Assembly (NCBI GenBank): GCA_963823215.1
Contig: CAWGKT010000007.1
Span: 62,001 to 126,000, forward strand
Direction: 5' to 3'
Source of the DNA: CAIWHR01 sp963823215
Lineage (GTDB): Bacteria; Pseudomonadota; Gammaproteobacteria; Burkholderiales; Casimicrobiaceae
Length of the DNA: 64,000 nt
Position numbers and translations under genes: made by a program. Position 1 is the first letter of the stretch. Each line of letters starts with the position of its first letter. The notes under the pieces are model-generated. The model did not search any database. It saw only the letters and a program-made list of their open reading frames with translations, and was not told where the DNA came from. This document shows, one piece after another, positions 1-9,584 of the stretch.

Positions 1-874
<874 letters not shown>

Positions 875-899
875 GTTGTTCGCCGGTTATTCGCGGGCC

Positions 900-932
900 A
901 AAACAAAAGGGGGCACCGGAAAAGTGCCCCCG
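900..932 (-). terminator. Rho-independent terminator after the glutaredoxin-like gene
   Basis: Read on the minus strand, GGGGGCAC and GTGCCCCC (910-917 and 925-932) form an 8-bp stem with a 7-base loop, followed directly by TTTTGTTTT. This is a textbook intrinsic terminator for transcripts of the rpoE-to-glutaredoxin operon. On the plus strand no T-run follows, so it should act in one direction. Its tail ends only about 26 bases before the lepA GTG, leaving very little room for a separate lepA promoter. Confidence 0.8.
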
Positions 933-999
933 CCTGCACGAATCATGTTGAATTTTAGCGGATTTTCGCCCCGGAAGCGACCTCAACCCCGGCCGCCTG

Positions 1000-1254
1000 C
1001 TACTCGGCCAAGGCGGCCTCGACCCGGGCCCGATCGAGGCGGAAGTGACACAGCTCGGCGCCGCTTGCCGGTTCGCCCGCGAAGAGCACCGGCACGCGGT
1101 CGCCGAACGCCTGCTCGAGCGCGGGCTCGGTGTCGACATCGACGACGGTAACGGTCGCGCCATGCCGGGCGACTAACGGCCTCAAGGCGTCGAGCATCTC
1201 GTCACAGAGATGGCAACAGGCACGCCCGAGCAGCGTCAATTTCAATCCGGTCAC
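1000..1254 (-). CDS. Glutaredoxin-like thioredoxin-fold protein (DUF836 type)
   Basis: Small 84-residue thioredoxin-fold protein. The N-terminal beta strand KLTLLGRACCHLC carries a CHLC redox motif (a CxxC pair), and the VPVLF segment holds the cis-proline typical of glutaredoxins. Betaproteobacterial members of this family often lie between mucD and lepA, as here. The gene begins 18 bases after the mucD stop, so it is very likely cotranscribed with the sigma-E operon and ends at the terminator at 900-932. It probably works in thiol-disulfide exchange in the cytoplasm; no substrate can be inferred. The length matches the family. Confidence 0.85.
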   Translation of the reverse strand: MTGLKLTLLGRACCHLCDEMLDALRPLVARHGATVTVVDVDTEPALEQAFGDRVPVLFAGEPASGAELCHFRLDRARVEAALAE

Positions 1255-1272
1255 GCGCGGGCCTCCGCTTAC

Positions 1273-2730
1273 TCAATCGCCATTGTTGATCTTGAGGGTC
1301 GAGAAGAACTCCTGCTCGCCGCGGCGCAACCGGAACGTCACGGAGGCGCCCTTATCCATCTTCGTCAGCAGGCCGTTGACCTGCTCTGCGCTCTTCGCTT
1401 CGGTTGTCTGGCCGCGGCTGACAATGGCGAGGATGACGTCCCCGGCCTGCACGTTGCCGCGCACGGAGCCGGAAATGTCCTCGATCAGGACGCCGCTCTT
1501 GCCGTCCAGCTCCTTCTTCTGCTCGTCGGTGAGGTCGGACAGCACCAGGCCCAGCCGGTTGGGCTTGGCCTTTTCCTTGGGCGAAGGTCCGCCTTTGCGC
1601 GCCGGGGTCGCCGCGGCCTCGTCCTTGATCTCGGCGACGGTCACGGTAAGGTCCTTCGACGCCCCCTTCCGCCAGACGGTGAGCGTGACCTTGCTGCCGG
1701 GCTTGATCATCGTGATGATGCGCGGCAGCTCGGACGAGCTGCGCACCTCGCGGCCATCCGCCTTGAGCACGATGTCACCCGCCTCGACGCCGGCCTTTTC
1801 GGCGGGACCGCCCTTCTCCACCGAGTTGACGAGCGCGCCCGTCGGCTTGGCGAGCCCGAAGGATTCGGCGGTTTCCTTGCTCACTTCGGTGATCTGGACG
1901 CCGATCCGGCCGCGGGTCACGCGACCTTTCTCCTTGAGCTGCGCGACGGTATTCATCGCCAGATCGATCGGGATCGCAAAGGAAAGCCCCATGTAGCCGC
2001 CGGTGCGCGAAAAGATCATCGAATTGATGCCGACGACCTCGCCTTTCAGATTGAACAACGGACCGCCCGAGTTGCCCGGATTGACCGCGGCGTCGGTCTG
2101 GATGAACGGCACGAGGTTTTCCTGGGGCAGGTCGCGTCCCTTGGCGCTGACGATGCCAGCGGTGATCGTGTTCTCGAGGCCGAACGGCTTGCCGATCGCG
2201 ACCACCCACTCGCCGACCTTGAGCTTCTCGGGATCGCCGATCGTTACCTTGGGCAGATCCTTCGCCTCGATTTTCATGAGGGCCACGTCGGTGCGCTTGT
2301 CGACGCCGATGACCTTGGCCTTGAACTCGCGCTTGTCCGTCAGCTTGACGTTGACCTCGTCCGCGCCGTCGACCACGTGCGCGTTGGTGATGACGTAGCC
2401 GTCTGCCGAGATGATGAAACCGGAACCGACCGATTGCTGGTCGAATTCGCGCTCGGGCGCGCCGCGCCCCCGCGGAATCTGCCCGAAGCGGCGGAAGAAC
2501 TCGTAGAACGGGTCGTCCTCGGACAATTCGGGACCCCGCGAGCGCCGCACCTTTTGCGTGACATCGATCGCGACGACCGCCGGCCCCTGCTTTTCGTAGA
2601 GTTCGGTGAAATCGGGTAGCCCGGCGACAGCGCGGCTCGGTGCCACTGCCTGTCCGTTCGCCACGGTGGGGACGGCCACAAGCACGGCGAGCATGGCAGC
2701 GGCAAGGAAGGAAAGAGTGCGATGCATCAT
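1273..2730 (-). CDS. mucD: Periplasmic serine protease of the DegP/MucD family
   Basis: HtrA-family protease that degrades or refolds damaged envelope proteins in the periplasm. The 485-residue product has a signal peptide (about residues 1-26, ending near VANG), a trypsin-like domain with the triad His118 (TNAHVV), Asp148 (RTDVALMKI) and Ser221 (NPGNSGGPLF), and two PDZ domains at about 275-370 and 395-480. Two start codons are adjacent (ATGATG); either gives the same signal peptide. Position directly after rpoE-rseA-rseB identifies it as the MucD-type protease of the sigma-E regulon, where it clears misfolded inducers. The gene is intact, unlike its rseA and rseB neighbours. Confidence 0.96.
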   Translation of the reverse strand: MMHRTLSFLAAAMLAVLVAVPTVANGQAVAPSRAVAGLPDFTELYEKQGPAVVAIDVTQKVRRSRGPELSEDDPFYEFFRRFGQIPRGRGAPEREFDQQSVGSGFIISADGYVITNAHVVDGADEVNVKLTDKREFKAKVIGVDKRTDVALMKIEAKDLPKVTIGDPEKLKVGEWVVAIGKPFGLENTITAGIVSAKGRDLPQENLVPFIQTDAAVNPGNSGGPLFNLKGEVVGINSMIFSRTGGYMGLSFAIPIDLAMNTVAQLKEKGRVTRGRIGVQITEVSKETAESFGLAKPTGALVNSVEKGGPAEKAGVEAGDIVLKADGREVRSSSELPRIITMIKPGSKVTLTVWRKGASKDLTVTVAEIKDEAAATPARKGGPSPKEKAKPNRLGLVLSDLTDEQKKELDGKSGVLIEDISGSVRGNVQAGDVILAIVSRGQTTEAKSAEQVNGLLTKMDKGASVTFRLRRGEQEFFSTLKINNGD

Positions 2731-2783
2731 GGGAGGTCGGCCTCGTTACGGGAAAATGGGAAGGATAATGAAAGACGCGGTGC

Positions 2784-3769
2784 TCAACGGCGCGCCACGG
2801 AATGCGCGATCTGCCGGACGGTGGCGGCCGGCACTTCGCCCAGTACCGTCACTAGATTGTCGTCCTGCTGCCGGATGACGATGTTGATGCCGCCCTGGCG
2901 CGACGTTCCGACCGGATGTGGAGCGCTGCCGACCGGCTCGATGAATACGGAGACCGCAACGAGGCCGTCCGAGTAGACGAGGTGCGCCACCTCGTGCTTC
3001 CCGCGCAGCCACCGGTAGCCATCGACGATCTTGAGGAACCCGGGCGGCAGGCGGGAGACCGTCCAGCCCGTCTCCTTCGCTTCGCCTCCCCCGGCCCGGA
3101 CTGGCGCACCTGCCAGTCCGGCGGCGCCACGGGCCAGGTCGGCTTCACCATCTCGCGATCGATCCTGATGCCAATCGAAATCTCGGTGAACGCGAACTGC
3201 TCGACGACCTCGTTCCGCTCGTCGTAGATGCGGGCCTTGACGAGAAGCCCGGACACCGGGTCCGCCCAGAACTTGTGCCCGTAGCGCAAGCCGTCCTTCG
3301 GCTCGAACACCCACGCCTGCGTCTCGATGCCGGCGACGCGCCCGCGCTCCGCCATCCGGAAATGATAGTAATCGGCCAGCGCGGCCCGCTGCTGCGGAGA
3401 CAGCGACGGAAAGGCGTTGCGAAACGTGCGCGGTTCGATGCGGACAATTCTGGCATCGGGGTAAAAGCAGCGGACCTCGCCGTTGCTGCGGATCACCTCG
3501 CGCGCCGGTCCCTCGAGGTTGACGAGCTTCTCGAATTCGCTCCCGTTATCGAACAGGTGGACCAGGCGGGACGTCTCGACGTGCCCGCCGTGCTGGTAGA
3601 CGATGGTACCCATGTAATTCTGCTGCTGGGCCGCGGCGGCGGCGCGGGCGAGCCATGCCGCGGTCTCATCGGCGCGGGCCGCGGGCGTCGCGGCCAGCAT
3701 CGCAGCCGCGAGCAACGCCACCCGAAGCCATGGCCAGGCCAGGCCGCAACGATCGCGCCGACCGGTCAT
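2784..3769 (-). CDS. rseB: Sigma-E regulatory protein RseB/MucB (one frameshift)
   Basis: Periplasmic regulator that binds the anti-sigma factor RseA and shields it from proteolysis until lipoprotein or LPS signals accumulate. About 328 residues: signal peptide (about 1-33, ending AARA), a LolA-like N-terminal domain (NYMGTIVYQHGG, SRLVHLFDNG) and a C-terminal domain (GFLKIVDGYRW, HLVYSDGLVAVSVFIEP). The reading frame changes once near 3070-3095: the first frame runs 3769 to there, and the second continues to the stop at 2784. The span is not a multiple of three, while both halves read as typical RseB, so a sequencing error is more likely than a real mutation. It overlaps nothing and sits between rseA and mucD. 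Confidence 0.88.
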
Positions 3770-3796
3770 TGCGCCGCTCCTGCCGCAAGGTCGACG

Positions 3797-4295
3797 CTAT
3801 GGCCTGCCATCCGTCCCTCCGGCCGCAACCGAGCGCAGATACGGCCCCACGCCCTGTATCTGCGTGGTCGGCGAGTATTCCTGATGGGCGAGCAGGTAGT
3901 CCGGCGACACCGGCTGGGGCCTGCGCCTGCGCAGTCCGCACGGCATTGGCCTCGCGGGCCTTGGCAATGACCGTCGGCTGCGGGTCGAAAGTACTGACGG
4001 CTACCGAGCCGACGACCAGCACCGCCGCCACCGACGCCGCGGCGGCCCAGACCAACGGCAGCCTGGGAGCCCGCATCGGTCTGGGAGCGAGCACGGTCGG
4101 CTCGGCGTCCAGCCGCGCGGCAAACCGCGCGGAAAAACCCGGGGTCGGCTCGGCGCATCGGCGCAGCGCGTCCCCGATGACGTGATAGCACTCCCAGGAT
4201 GCGACGCCATCCGGGCCTTTGAGCTCCCGGAATGCGGCGTCGGCCTCGGCGCCTTCGAGTTCACCGTCCATCAACCGCGATATCTGCTCACCCAT
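3797..4295 (-). CDS. rseA: Anti-sigma-E factor RseA/MucA (one frameshift)
   Basis: Single-pass inner-membrane anti-sigma factor that holds RpoE inactive. The cytoplasmic N-terminus (MGEQISRLMDGELEG) is the sigma-binding domain; a membrane segment (PLVWAAAASVAAVLVVGSVA) follows at about residues 80-100. The periplasmic tail YLLAHQEYSPTTQIQGV and PYLRSVA is recognisable only after a shift of frame near 3905-3920, and ends at TAG 3797-3799. The start was set at ATG 4295 because it overlaps the rpoE stop (TGATG) and a GGAG lies 6 bases upstream inside rpoE; an ATG two codons earlier is possible. About 166 residues. The overlap implies translational coupling of sigma and anti-sigma factor. Confidence 0.87.
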
Positions 4296-4894
4296 CACCA
4301 TCTCCGATCTGTTTCCGTTCCCAACAGCGGCCGCAACTCCGCAGCGATCGCGTCGCGCGCCCGGAATATGCGCGAGCGCACCGTACCCACGGGGCAATTC
4401 ATCGCGTTCGCGATCTCTTCGTAGCTCAAGCCTTCGATTTCACGCAGCGTGATGGCCGTCCGGAGGTCCGCCGGCAGTGCGTCCACCGCGCGGTTCACGG
4501 TCGCCGCAATTTCCTTGCCCTCGAGTTCGCTTTCCGGCGTGTTGGAATCCCGCAGCTGCTCGGCGTCCTCGAAACCTTCGGCTTCCTCATTGTCGAATCC
4601 CGTGGTCGTCGGCGCCCGCCGGCCAAGGGCGACCAGGTAGTTCTTCGCCGTATTGATCCCGATCCGGTAGAGCCACGTGTAGAACGCGCTGTCGCCCCTG
4701 AAACTGGGGAGCGCGCGGTAGGCCTTGATGAATGCTTCTTGCGTCACGTCCTCGACTTCCGCCGGATCGCGCACGAACCGGGACAGGAGCCGTCCCAGCT
4801 TGCGCTGATACTTCAATACCAGCAGCTCGAAGGCGCGTTTGTCTCCACGCTGCGCGCGCTCGACGAGCTGCTGATCGATTTCGCGATCACCCAT
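4295..4894 (-). CDS. rpoE: Extracytoplasmic-function sigma factor RpoE (AlgU)
   Basis: ECF sigma factor directing RNA polymerase to envelope-stress promoters. 199 residues: region 2 (RAFELLVLKYQRKLGRLL through DVTQEAFIKAYRAL and FYTWLYRIGINTAKNYL) and region 4 with its helix-turn-helix (LREIEGLSYEEIANAMNC then GTVRSRIFRAR). The acidic linker (NEEAEGFEDAE) is usual for RpoE/AlgU. It is the first gene of the operon with rseA, rseB and mucD; the stop codon overlaps the rseA start. Autoregulation is normal in this family, and a partial sigma-E-like promoter lies upstream at 5022-5048. Confidence 0.97.
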   Translation of the reverse strand: MGDREIDQQLVERAQRGDKRAFELLVLKYQRKLGRLLSRFVRDPAEVEDVTQEAFIKAYRALPSFRGDSAFYTWLYRIGINTAKNYLVALGRRAPTTTGFDNEEAEGFEDAEQLRDSNTPESELEGKEIAATVNRAVDALPADLRTAITLREIEGLSYEEIANAMNCPVGTVRSRIFRARDAIAAELRPLLGTETDRRW

Positions 4895-5021
4895 CCAATC
4901 CCTGAATCATTTGTTGTTATGCCCGCCGAACGGCGGGTGCGGCATCCTGGCTTGAATCCCAGGCGCCCCGGGCCATGTCGCCGGCCTCGTCCGGGGCACC
5001 ATGCGGTGCGCGCTTCCATCC

Positions 5022-5048
5022 AATGACCACACCGGCGAAGGGAAGTTC
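5022..5048 (-). promoter_or_regulatory. Candidate sigma-E autoregulatory promoter of rpoE
   Basis: On the minus strand GAACTT (5048-5043) is followed after 16 bases by TCATT (5026-5022). The first element matches the ECF sigma-E -35 core; the second matches only three of five bases of the TCAAA/TCTGA-type -10. It would give a leader of about 120 bases before rpoE. The claim rests on the -35 and on the known autoregulation of rpoE operons. Confidence 0.3.
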
Positions 5049-5132
5049 AGCGTTCGCCGCGGCCATTGCAACACGTTCACGCATCACGATCACGGTGATG
5101 ATATTTTGTCCAGGACAACCCGGCACCGGGAT

Positions 5133-7031
5133 CTAGCGTCCAGCGAGCGCCCCGCGGATCTGTTCCAGCGCTGCCGGGTCCTCGATCGTGGTGAGGTCGC
5201 CCGGATCGCGCGCCTCGGCCAGCGCCTGAATCGTGCGCCGCAGGAGCTTGCCCGAGCGGGTCTTCGGCAGCAGCGTCACGAAATGGACGGCGCCAGGTCG
5301 CGCGATCGCGCCGAGCTCTCGGTCCACCGTGTCCATGACCTCCTTGCGCATCTGGGCCACGCCCTCGGGTGTTGCGACCTTCGATGCGTCCTTCACCACC
5401 GCGAACGCCACCGGAATCTGGCCCTTGAGCGAATCGGCCACGCCCACCACCGCGACCTCGGCGATCCCCGGGTGCGCTTGCACCGCCTCCTCGATCTCGC
5501 GCGTGCCGAGCCTATGGCCAGCGACATTGATCACGTCGTCGGTGCGGCCCAGCACGAAGTAATAGCCATCCGGATCGCGCGTCGCCCAATCGAACGTCGA
5601 GTAGGCGAGCTTGCTGCCGAAATCCGAGAAATAGGTCTTGACGAAGCGCGCGTCGTCGCCCCAGACCGTGGTCATGCAACCGGGGGGCAGCGGCGGGATG
5701 ATCGTCAGCACGGCCTTCTCGTCGGCACCGGCCTCGTCGCCGCTGCCTTCGCGCAGCAGGCGCACGTCGTAGCCGTAGACCGGGAACGACGGACTGCCGA
5801 ACTTGCGGGGTGTCTCCTCGACGCCGGGTTGCGCGGACAGGATCGGCCACCCGGTCTCGGTCTGCCAGTAGTTGTCGACAATGGCCACGCCCAGCGAATC
5901 CGCCGCCCAGCGCGCCGTCGGCTCGTCGAGCGGCTCGCCGGCGAGAAACAGGTATCTCAGCGCCGACAGGTCGTGCTGCTTCATGTAGGCCGGATCCTGC
6001 TTCTTCAGCACGCGGATGGCCGTGGGCGAGCTGAACATCGTTCTGACCTTGTGCTCGGCAACGATCTTCCACCAGATCGCGGGGTCGGGCCGGATCGGCA
6101 ACCCCTCGTACATGATCGTCGTGGAGCCGTTGATGAGCGGCGCGTAGATGATGTACGAGTGCCCGACGACCCATCCGATGTCGCTCGTCGTGAACATCGT
6201 CTCGCCCGGCTCGACGCAGAAGATCCTGCGCATCGACGACGCCAGCGCGACCGCGTAGCCGCCGGTGTCGCGCTGGACCCCCTTCGGCTTGCCCGTCGTG
6301 CCCGAGGTGTACAGGATGTACGACGGCTCCGACGATTCGAGCCATTCGCACGGCACCTGCGCGTCCATGCAGCCAGCCCGCAGCGTCGCGTAATCGAGGT
6401 CGCGACCGGCGACGACCGCCATCCCCGGGTCGAGACCGCGGTTGACGATGATGACCCTGTGCGGAGGGTTTGCCGCAAGCCGGATCGCCTCGTCGACCAG
6501 GTGCTTGTAGGGAACCGGCTTGCCGCCGCGCATCCCTGCATCGGAAGTGACCATCAGCTTGGGCTTCGCGTCGTCGATCCTCATGGCGAGGCTGGCCGCG
6601 GCGAAGCCGCCGAAGACCACCGAATGGACCGCGCCGATCCGCGCGCAGGCGAGCATCGCGAAAGCTGCCTCGGCGATCATCGGCATGTAGATCAGCACGC
6701 GGTCCCCGCGGCCCACGCCGTGCGCCTTGAAAATCGCGGCGAACCGGTTCACTTCGGCCGCGAGCTCGCGGAACGTATAGATTTTCGTCTCGTCGGTCTC
6801 GGTCGAGATGTAGACCAGCGCCCGCTGCCCACCGCGCGCCGCGAGATGGCGATCCACCGCGTTGTGGCAAAGATTGGTTCGCCCGCCGACGAACCACTTC
6901 GCGAACGGCGGCTTTGCATAATCGAGCACGGTCGTGAACGGCGTCTGCCAGTCGATCAGCGCCGCTTCGCCTCGCCAGAAGGCATCGCGATCCTTGATGG
7001 ACTGGCGATGCAACTCCTTGTAACTGGCCAT
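5133..7031 (-). CDS. prpE: Propionyl-CoA synthetase
   Basis: Acyl-CoA synthetase (ANL superfamily) that activates propionate with ATP and CoA. The N-terminus (MASYKELHRQS, DAFWRGEAALIDWQTPF, NLCHNAVDRH) is the PrpE type rather than the acetate-type Acs. Adenylation motifs are clear: YTSGTTGKPKGVQRDTGGY, DNYWQTETGWP and the C-terminal RSGKLLRR lysine that Pat-type acetyltransferases modify in the family. 632 residues, full length, with GAGGAGAGGA as a strong ribosome-binding site before the ATG. The next gene upstream on the strand is an acrylyl-CoA reductase-like enzyme that makes propionyl-CoA, so the pair suggests a C3-acyl-CoA module. No prpB, prpD or prpR is adjacent. Confidence 0.95.
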   Translation of the reverse strand: MASYKELHRQSIKDRDAFWRGEAALIDWQTPFTTVLDYAKPPFAKWFVGGRTNLCHNAVDRHLAARGGQRALVYISTETDETKIYTFRELAAEVNRFAAIFKAHGVGRGDRVLIYMPMIAEAAFAMLACARIGAVHSVVFGGFAAASLAMRIDDAKPKLMVTSDAGMRGGKPVPYKHLVDEAIRLAANPPHRVIIVNRGLDPGMAVVAGRDLDYATLRAGCMDAQVPCEWLESSEPSYILYTSGTTGKPKGVQRDTGGYAVALASSMRRIFCVEPGETMFTTSDIGWVVGHSYIIYAPLINGSTTIMYEGLPIRPDPAIWWKIVAEHKVRTMFSSPTAIRVLKKQDPAYMKQHDLSALRYLFLAGEPLDEPTARWAADSLGVAIVDNYWQTETGWPILSAQPGVEETPRKFGSPSFPVYGYDVRLLREGSGDEAGADEKAVLTIIPPLPPGCMTTVWGDDARFVKTYFSDFGSKLAYSTFDWATRDPDGYYFVLGRTDDVINVAGHRLGTREIEEAVQAHPGIAEVAVVGVADSLKGQIPVAFAVVKDASKVATPEGVAQMRKEVMDTVDRELGAIARPGAVHFVTLLPKTRSGKLLRRTIQALAEARDPGDLTTIEDPAALEQIRGALAGR

Positions 7032-7307
7032 GGCTTCCTCTCCTCGTTGCTCGATGCGCCGCGCCCGACGACCGTCGCGCGTAGAATCGGCGCCCCTCCC
7101 CCAGCTTGCGGAGCTTAGGGCGACGGAAGCTGCGGGGCCTTGCGCCGGATCAAGGGACGCTCGGCGGCCCGTAGCCGGCGATGTCGGTCAGCGGCGCCAG
7201 ACCACCCAGGTTGCCGATGCCGCGTAGTCGACGCCCGCCGCGATGCCCGATGCCACCGCAAGCGCGGCTCGCTACCCGGCCGAACGTTGCCCGCGACCGG
7301 CAAGGCG

Positions 7308-8312
7308 CTACGGATGCGTATCCGGCGCGATCCGGACCACGGTCCGCCCGCGGACCATCCCCTTGATGTAGGGGTCGAAGTGGGTCGGCAGATCGTCGAA
7401 GTCGATCGTCCGCACCTGGTCGTGGACCCGGTCGGGACGCCACTCCACAGCCAGCTTGTTCCAGATCCGCTGCCGCTGCGGCATCGCACAGTTCGCGCTG
7501 TCGGCCCCCAGCAGGCAGACGCCGCGCAGGATGAACGGGGCGACGGTCGTGTTGAGCTTCATGCCCGCGGCAAGGCCGACCGCGCTCGCGGTGCCGCCGA
7601 TCTTCATCGTCGACAGCAGCCACGCGAGCATGTCGCCGCCCAGATTGTCGATGGCCCCGGCCCACGTCGACTTGTCGAGCGGACGGATCTTCGCGAGCTC
7701 GATGGCCTGCCGCTGCAGCACCTCCTTCGCGCCCAGCGCCCTCAGGTAGCGGGCTTCCTCGGGCTTGCCGGTGATCGCCACCACGTGATAGCCGATCTTC
7801 GCCAGGATCTCGACCGCCACCGAACCCACGCCGCCGGTCGCGCCGGTCACGGCCACCGGACCGTTGTCGGGCTTGAGCCCGTTGTGCTCCATCAGCATGA
7901 TCGCCTGCGCCGCGGTGAAGCCCGCGGTGCCGAGCGTCATCGCGTCGAACGCCGTCATGCTCTCGGGCCGCCGCACGACCCAGTCGCCGGGCACGCGCAC
8001 GTACTCGCTGTAGCCGCCGTCGTGCGCGACGCCCATGTCGTAGGCGTGGACGATGACCTTGTCGCCGCGCTTCCACCGGGCGTCGAGCGACGACTCGACG
8101 GTGCCCGCCATGTCGATGCCGGCGTTGGTCGGGTACTTGCGCATGATCTTGCCGGCGCCGTTGTACGACAACGCGTCCTTGTAGTTGATCGTCGAGTACT
8201 TGGTCCGAACCACGACATCGCCAGGATCGAGCTCGTCCGGCGTCATCTCGACGAATCGGCTCACGACCGCGTCGTTTTCCTGGAACGTCCGGTAGGCCTT
8301 GAATTTCTGCAC
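7308..8312 (-). CDS. acuI: Acrylyl-CoA reductase-like oxidoreductase (YhdH/AcuI family)
   Basis: NADPH-dependent medium-chain reductase; characterised AcuI members reduce acrylyl-CoA to propionyl-CoA. 334 residues with the GroES-like N-terminal domain (STINYKDALSYNG, PTNAGIDMAGTV) and a Rossmann domain with GATGGVGSVAVEIL. No zinc-ligand cysteines are present, as expected for the family. The start is GTG at 8312 with GAAGGAGAC upstream. Its 3' end is separated from prpE by about 275 bases in which I see only a short hydrophobic minus-strand reading frame near 7185-7260 (ends ATWVVWRR) that lacks a convincing start. Substrate assignment is by family and by the neighbouring prpE. Confidence 0.88.
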   Translation of the reverse strand: MQKFKAYRTFQENDAVVSRFVEMTPDELDPGDVVVRTKYSTINYKDALSYNGAGKIMRKYPTNAGIDMAGTVESSLDARWKRGDKVIVHAYDMGVAHDGGYSEYVRVPGDWVVRRPESMTAFDAMTLGTAGFTAAQAIMLMEHNGLKPDNGPVAVTGATGGVGSVAVEILAKIGYHVVAITGKPEEARYLRALGAKEVLQRQAIELAKIRPLDKSTWAGAIDNLGGDMLAWLLSTMKIGGTASAVGLAAGMKLNTTVAPFILRGVCLLGADSANCAMPQRQRIWNKLAVEWRPDRVHDQVRTIDFDDLPTHFDPYIKGMVRGRTVVRIAPDTHP

Positions 8313-8382
8313 GGGAGTCTCCTTCGGGATGCGGTCGTGGTGCGAACGTAGGTCGGGATTGCGAAAGGGTCCGGCGTGACGA

Positions 8383-9529
8383 TCAACCGGCCGGGGGCAC
8401 TGCGGCGGCCACGTGCGGCTCGCCCATGTAGTCGTGCGTCTGCATTTCGGCGAGCCGGCTCACGGTGCGCGCGAATTCCCGGCTGTTCGGCCCCTCGCGG
8501 TAGAGGTCTTCCGGGAGGCGCCGCGGCGGAGGCCAGCAGCTTCACGCGGTGATCGTACAGTATGTCGACGAGCCACGTGAAGCGCCGCGCCTGGTCGCCC
8601 ATCTCGGCGGTCATCCGGGGGATGCCGGACAGGAACAGCACCGGAAAGCGGCGGGCGAGCTCGAGGTAGTCGCGCTGCGACCGTGGGCCGTCGCACAGCG
8701 CCGTCGAAGTCGAACCAGACGGCGCTGCCCGCGCGCCTGTCGCGCGACGAGCGTCCGGCCTTCGATCGCGAGCTTCGGGTCCTCGTCCGGCCCGGCGCGC
8801 ATCGATTCGAACGCCGCCTCCAGCGCGGCGTCGGATTCCGGGCCGAGCGGCGCGTGGTAGGTCCCGACCCGCTCGAGCGCCCGCAGCCGGTAGTCGATGC
8901 CGCGCGTCGACCTCGACCACGTCGAGCCACTCCTTCAGCAGCGCGATCGTCGGCAGGAACCGCTCGCGCTGCAGACCGTTGGGCCACAGCCCGTCCGGGG
9001 CGTAGTTGGTCGTCATCACGAACACGACGCCGTGCCCGAACAGCGCCGACAGCAGCCGGCCGAGGATCATCGCGTCGGCGATGTCGGAGACGTGGAACTC
9101 GTCGAAGCAGACGAGGCGCCACCTGCGCGCGATGCGCGCGGCGACCGTGGCGAGCGGGTCCGGCTCCTGCTTCAGCCGCGCCAGGTCCTCGTGGACGTCG
9201 CGCATGAACGCGTGGAAATGGACGCGCGTCTTGCGGCGGATCGCCACGGTCGCGAAGAAGCCGTCCATCAGGAAGCTCTTGCCGCGGCCGACCCCGCCCC
9301 ACAGATAGACGCCGCGCGGGACGTCGGGCGGCGCGAAGAGCTTCTTCAGCGTCGACTGCCGCGCGGCGCGGAAGGCCTCGAGCTCGCTCGCGAGCGCCTG
9401 CAGCCGGTCGCAGCGCGGCGGCCTGCGCGGGATCGAGCGTCGTGCCCCGGGCGGCCAGGATCGGCGCCAGCCACGCCGCCATCGTGCCGTCGCCCGGCCG
9501 GGCCGTTGCTCGCTGGCGACGTCGTTCAT
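8383..9529 (-). CDS. zapE: Cell division ATPase ZapE (AFG1 family), frameshifted
   Basis: AAA-like P-loop ATPase that in gammaproteobacteria acts at the division septum. The Walker A GGVGRGKSFLMD, Walker B LVCFDEFHVSDIADA and FVMTTNYAPDGLWPNGLQR are diagnostic, as is the C-terminal TWLVDILYDHRVKL. At least three frame changes split it: near 9490, near 9430, and between about 8900 and 8500. The last recognisable part, EFARTVSRLAEMQTHDYM, ends at TGA 8383-8385. The span gives about 382 codons, normal for the family, so the breaks are probably sequencing errors. The start is ATG 9529. zapE closes the TCA-gene block downstream of lpd, as in many betaproteobacteria. Confidence 0.87.
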
Positions 9530-9584
9530 CGACCGCAGCGCGGTGGGGGTCAAACGCGGCCGATCGCGCTCGGAGGCAACGCCG

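Noticed and set aside
5082..5110. CATCAC/GTGATG hairpin followed by ATATTTTG as a plus-strand terminator
   Set aside because: The stem is six bases with a seven-base loop, the T-run is interrupted and no plus-strand gene ends here.
5001..7118. A 705-codon plus-strand frame opposite prpE
   Set aside because: PrpE on the minus strand is complete and intact; this frame is its complement.
7032..7307. Possible small hydrophobic gene on the minus strand ending ATWVVWRR near 7187
   Set aside because: An in-frame stop lies about 24 codons upstream and there is no start with a ribosome-binding site. It could be the tail of a decayed gene, but nothing supports a call.
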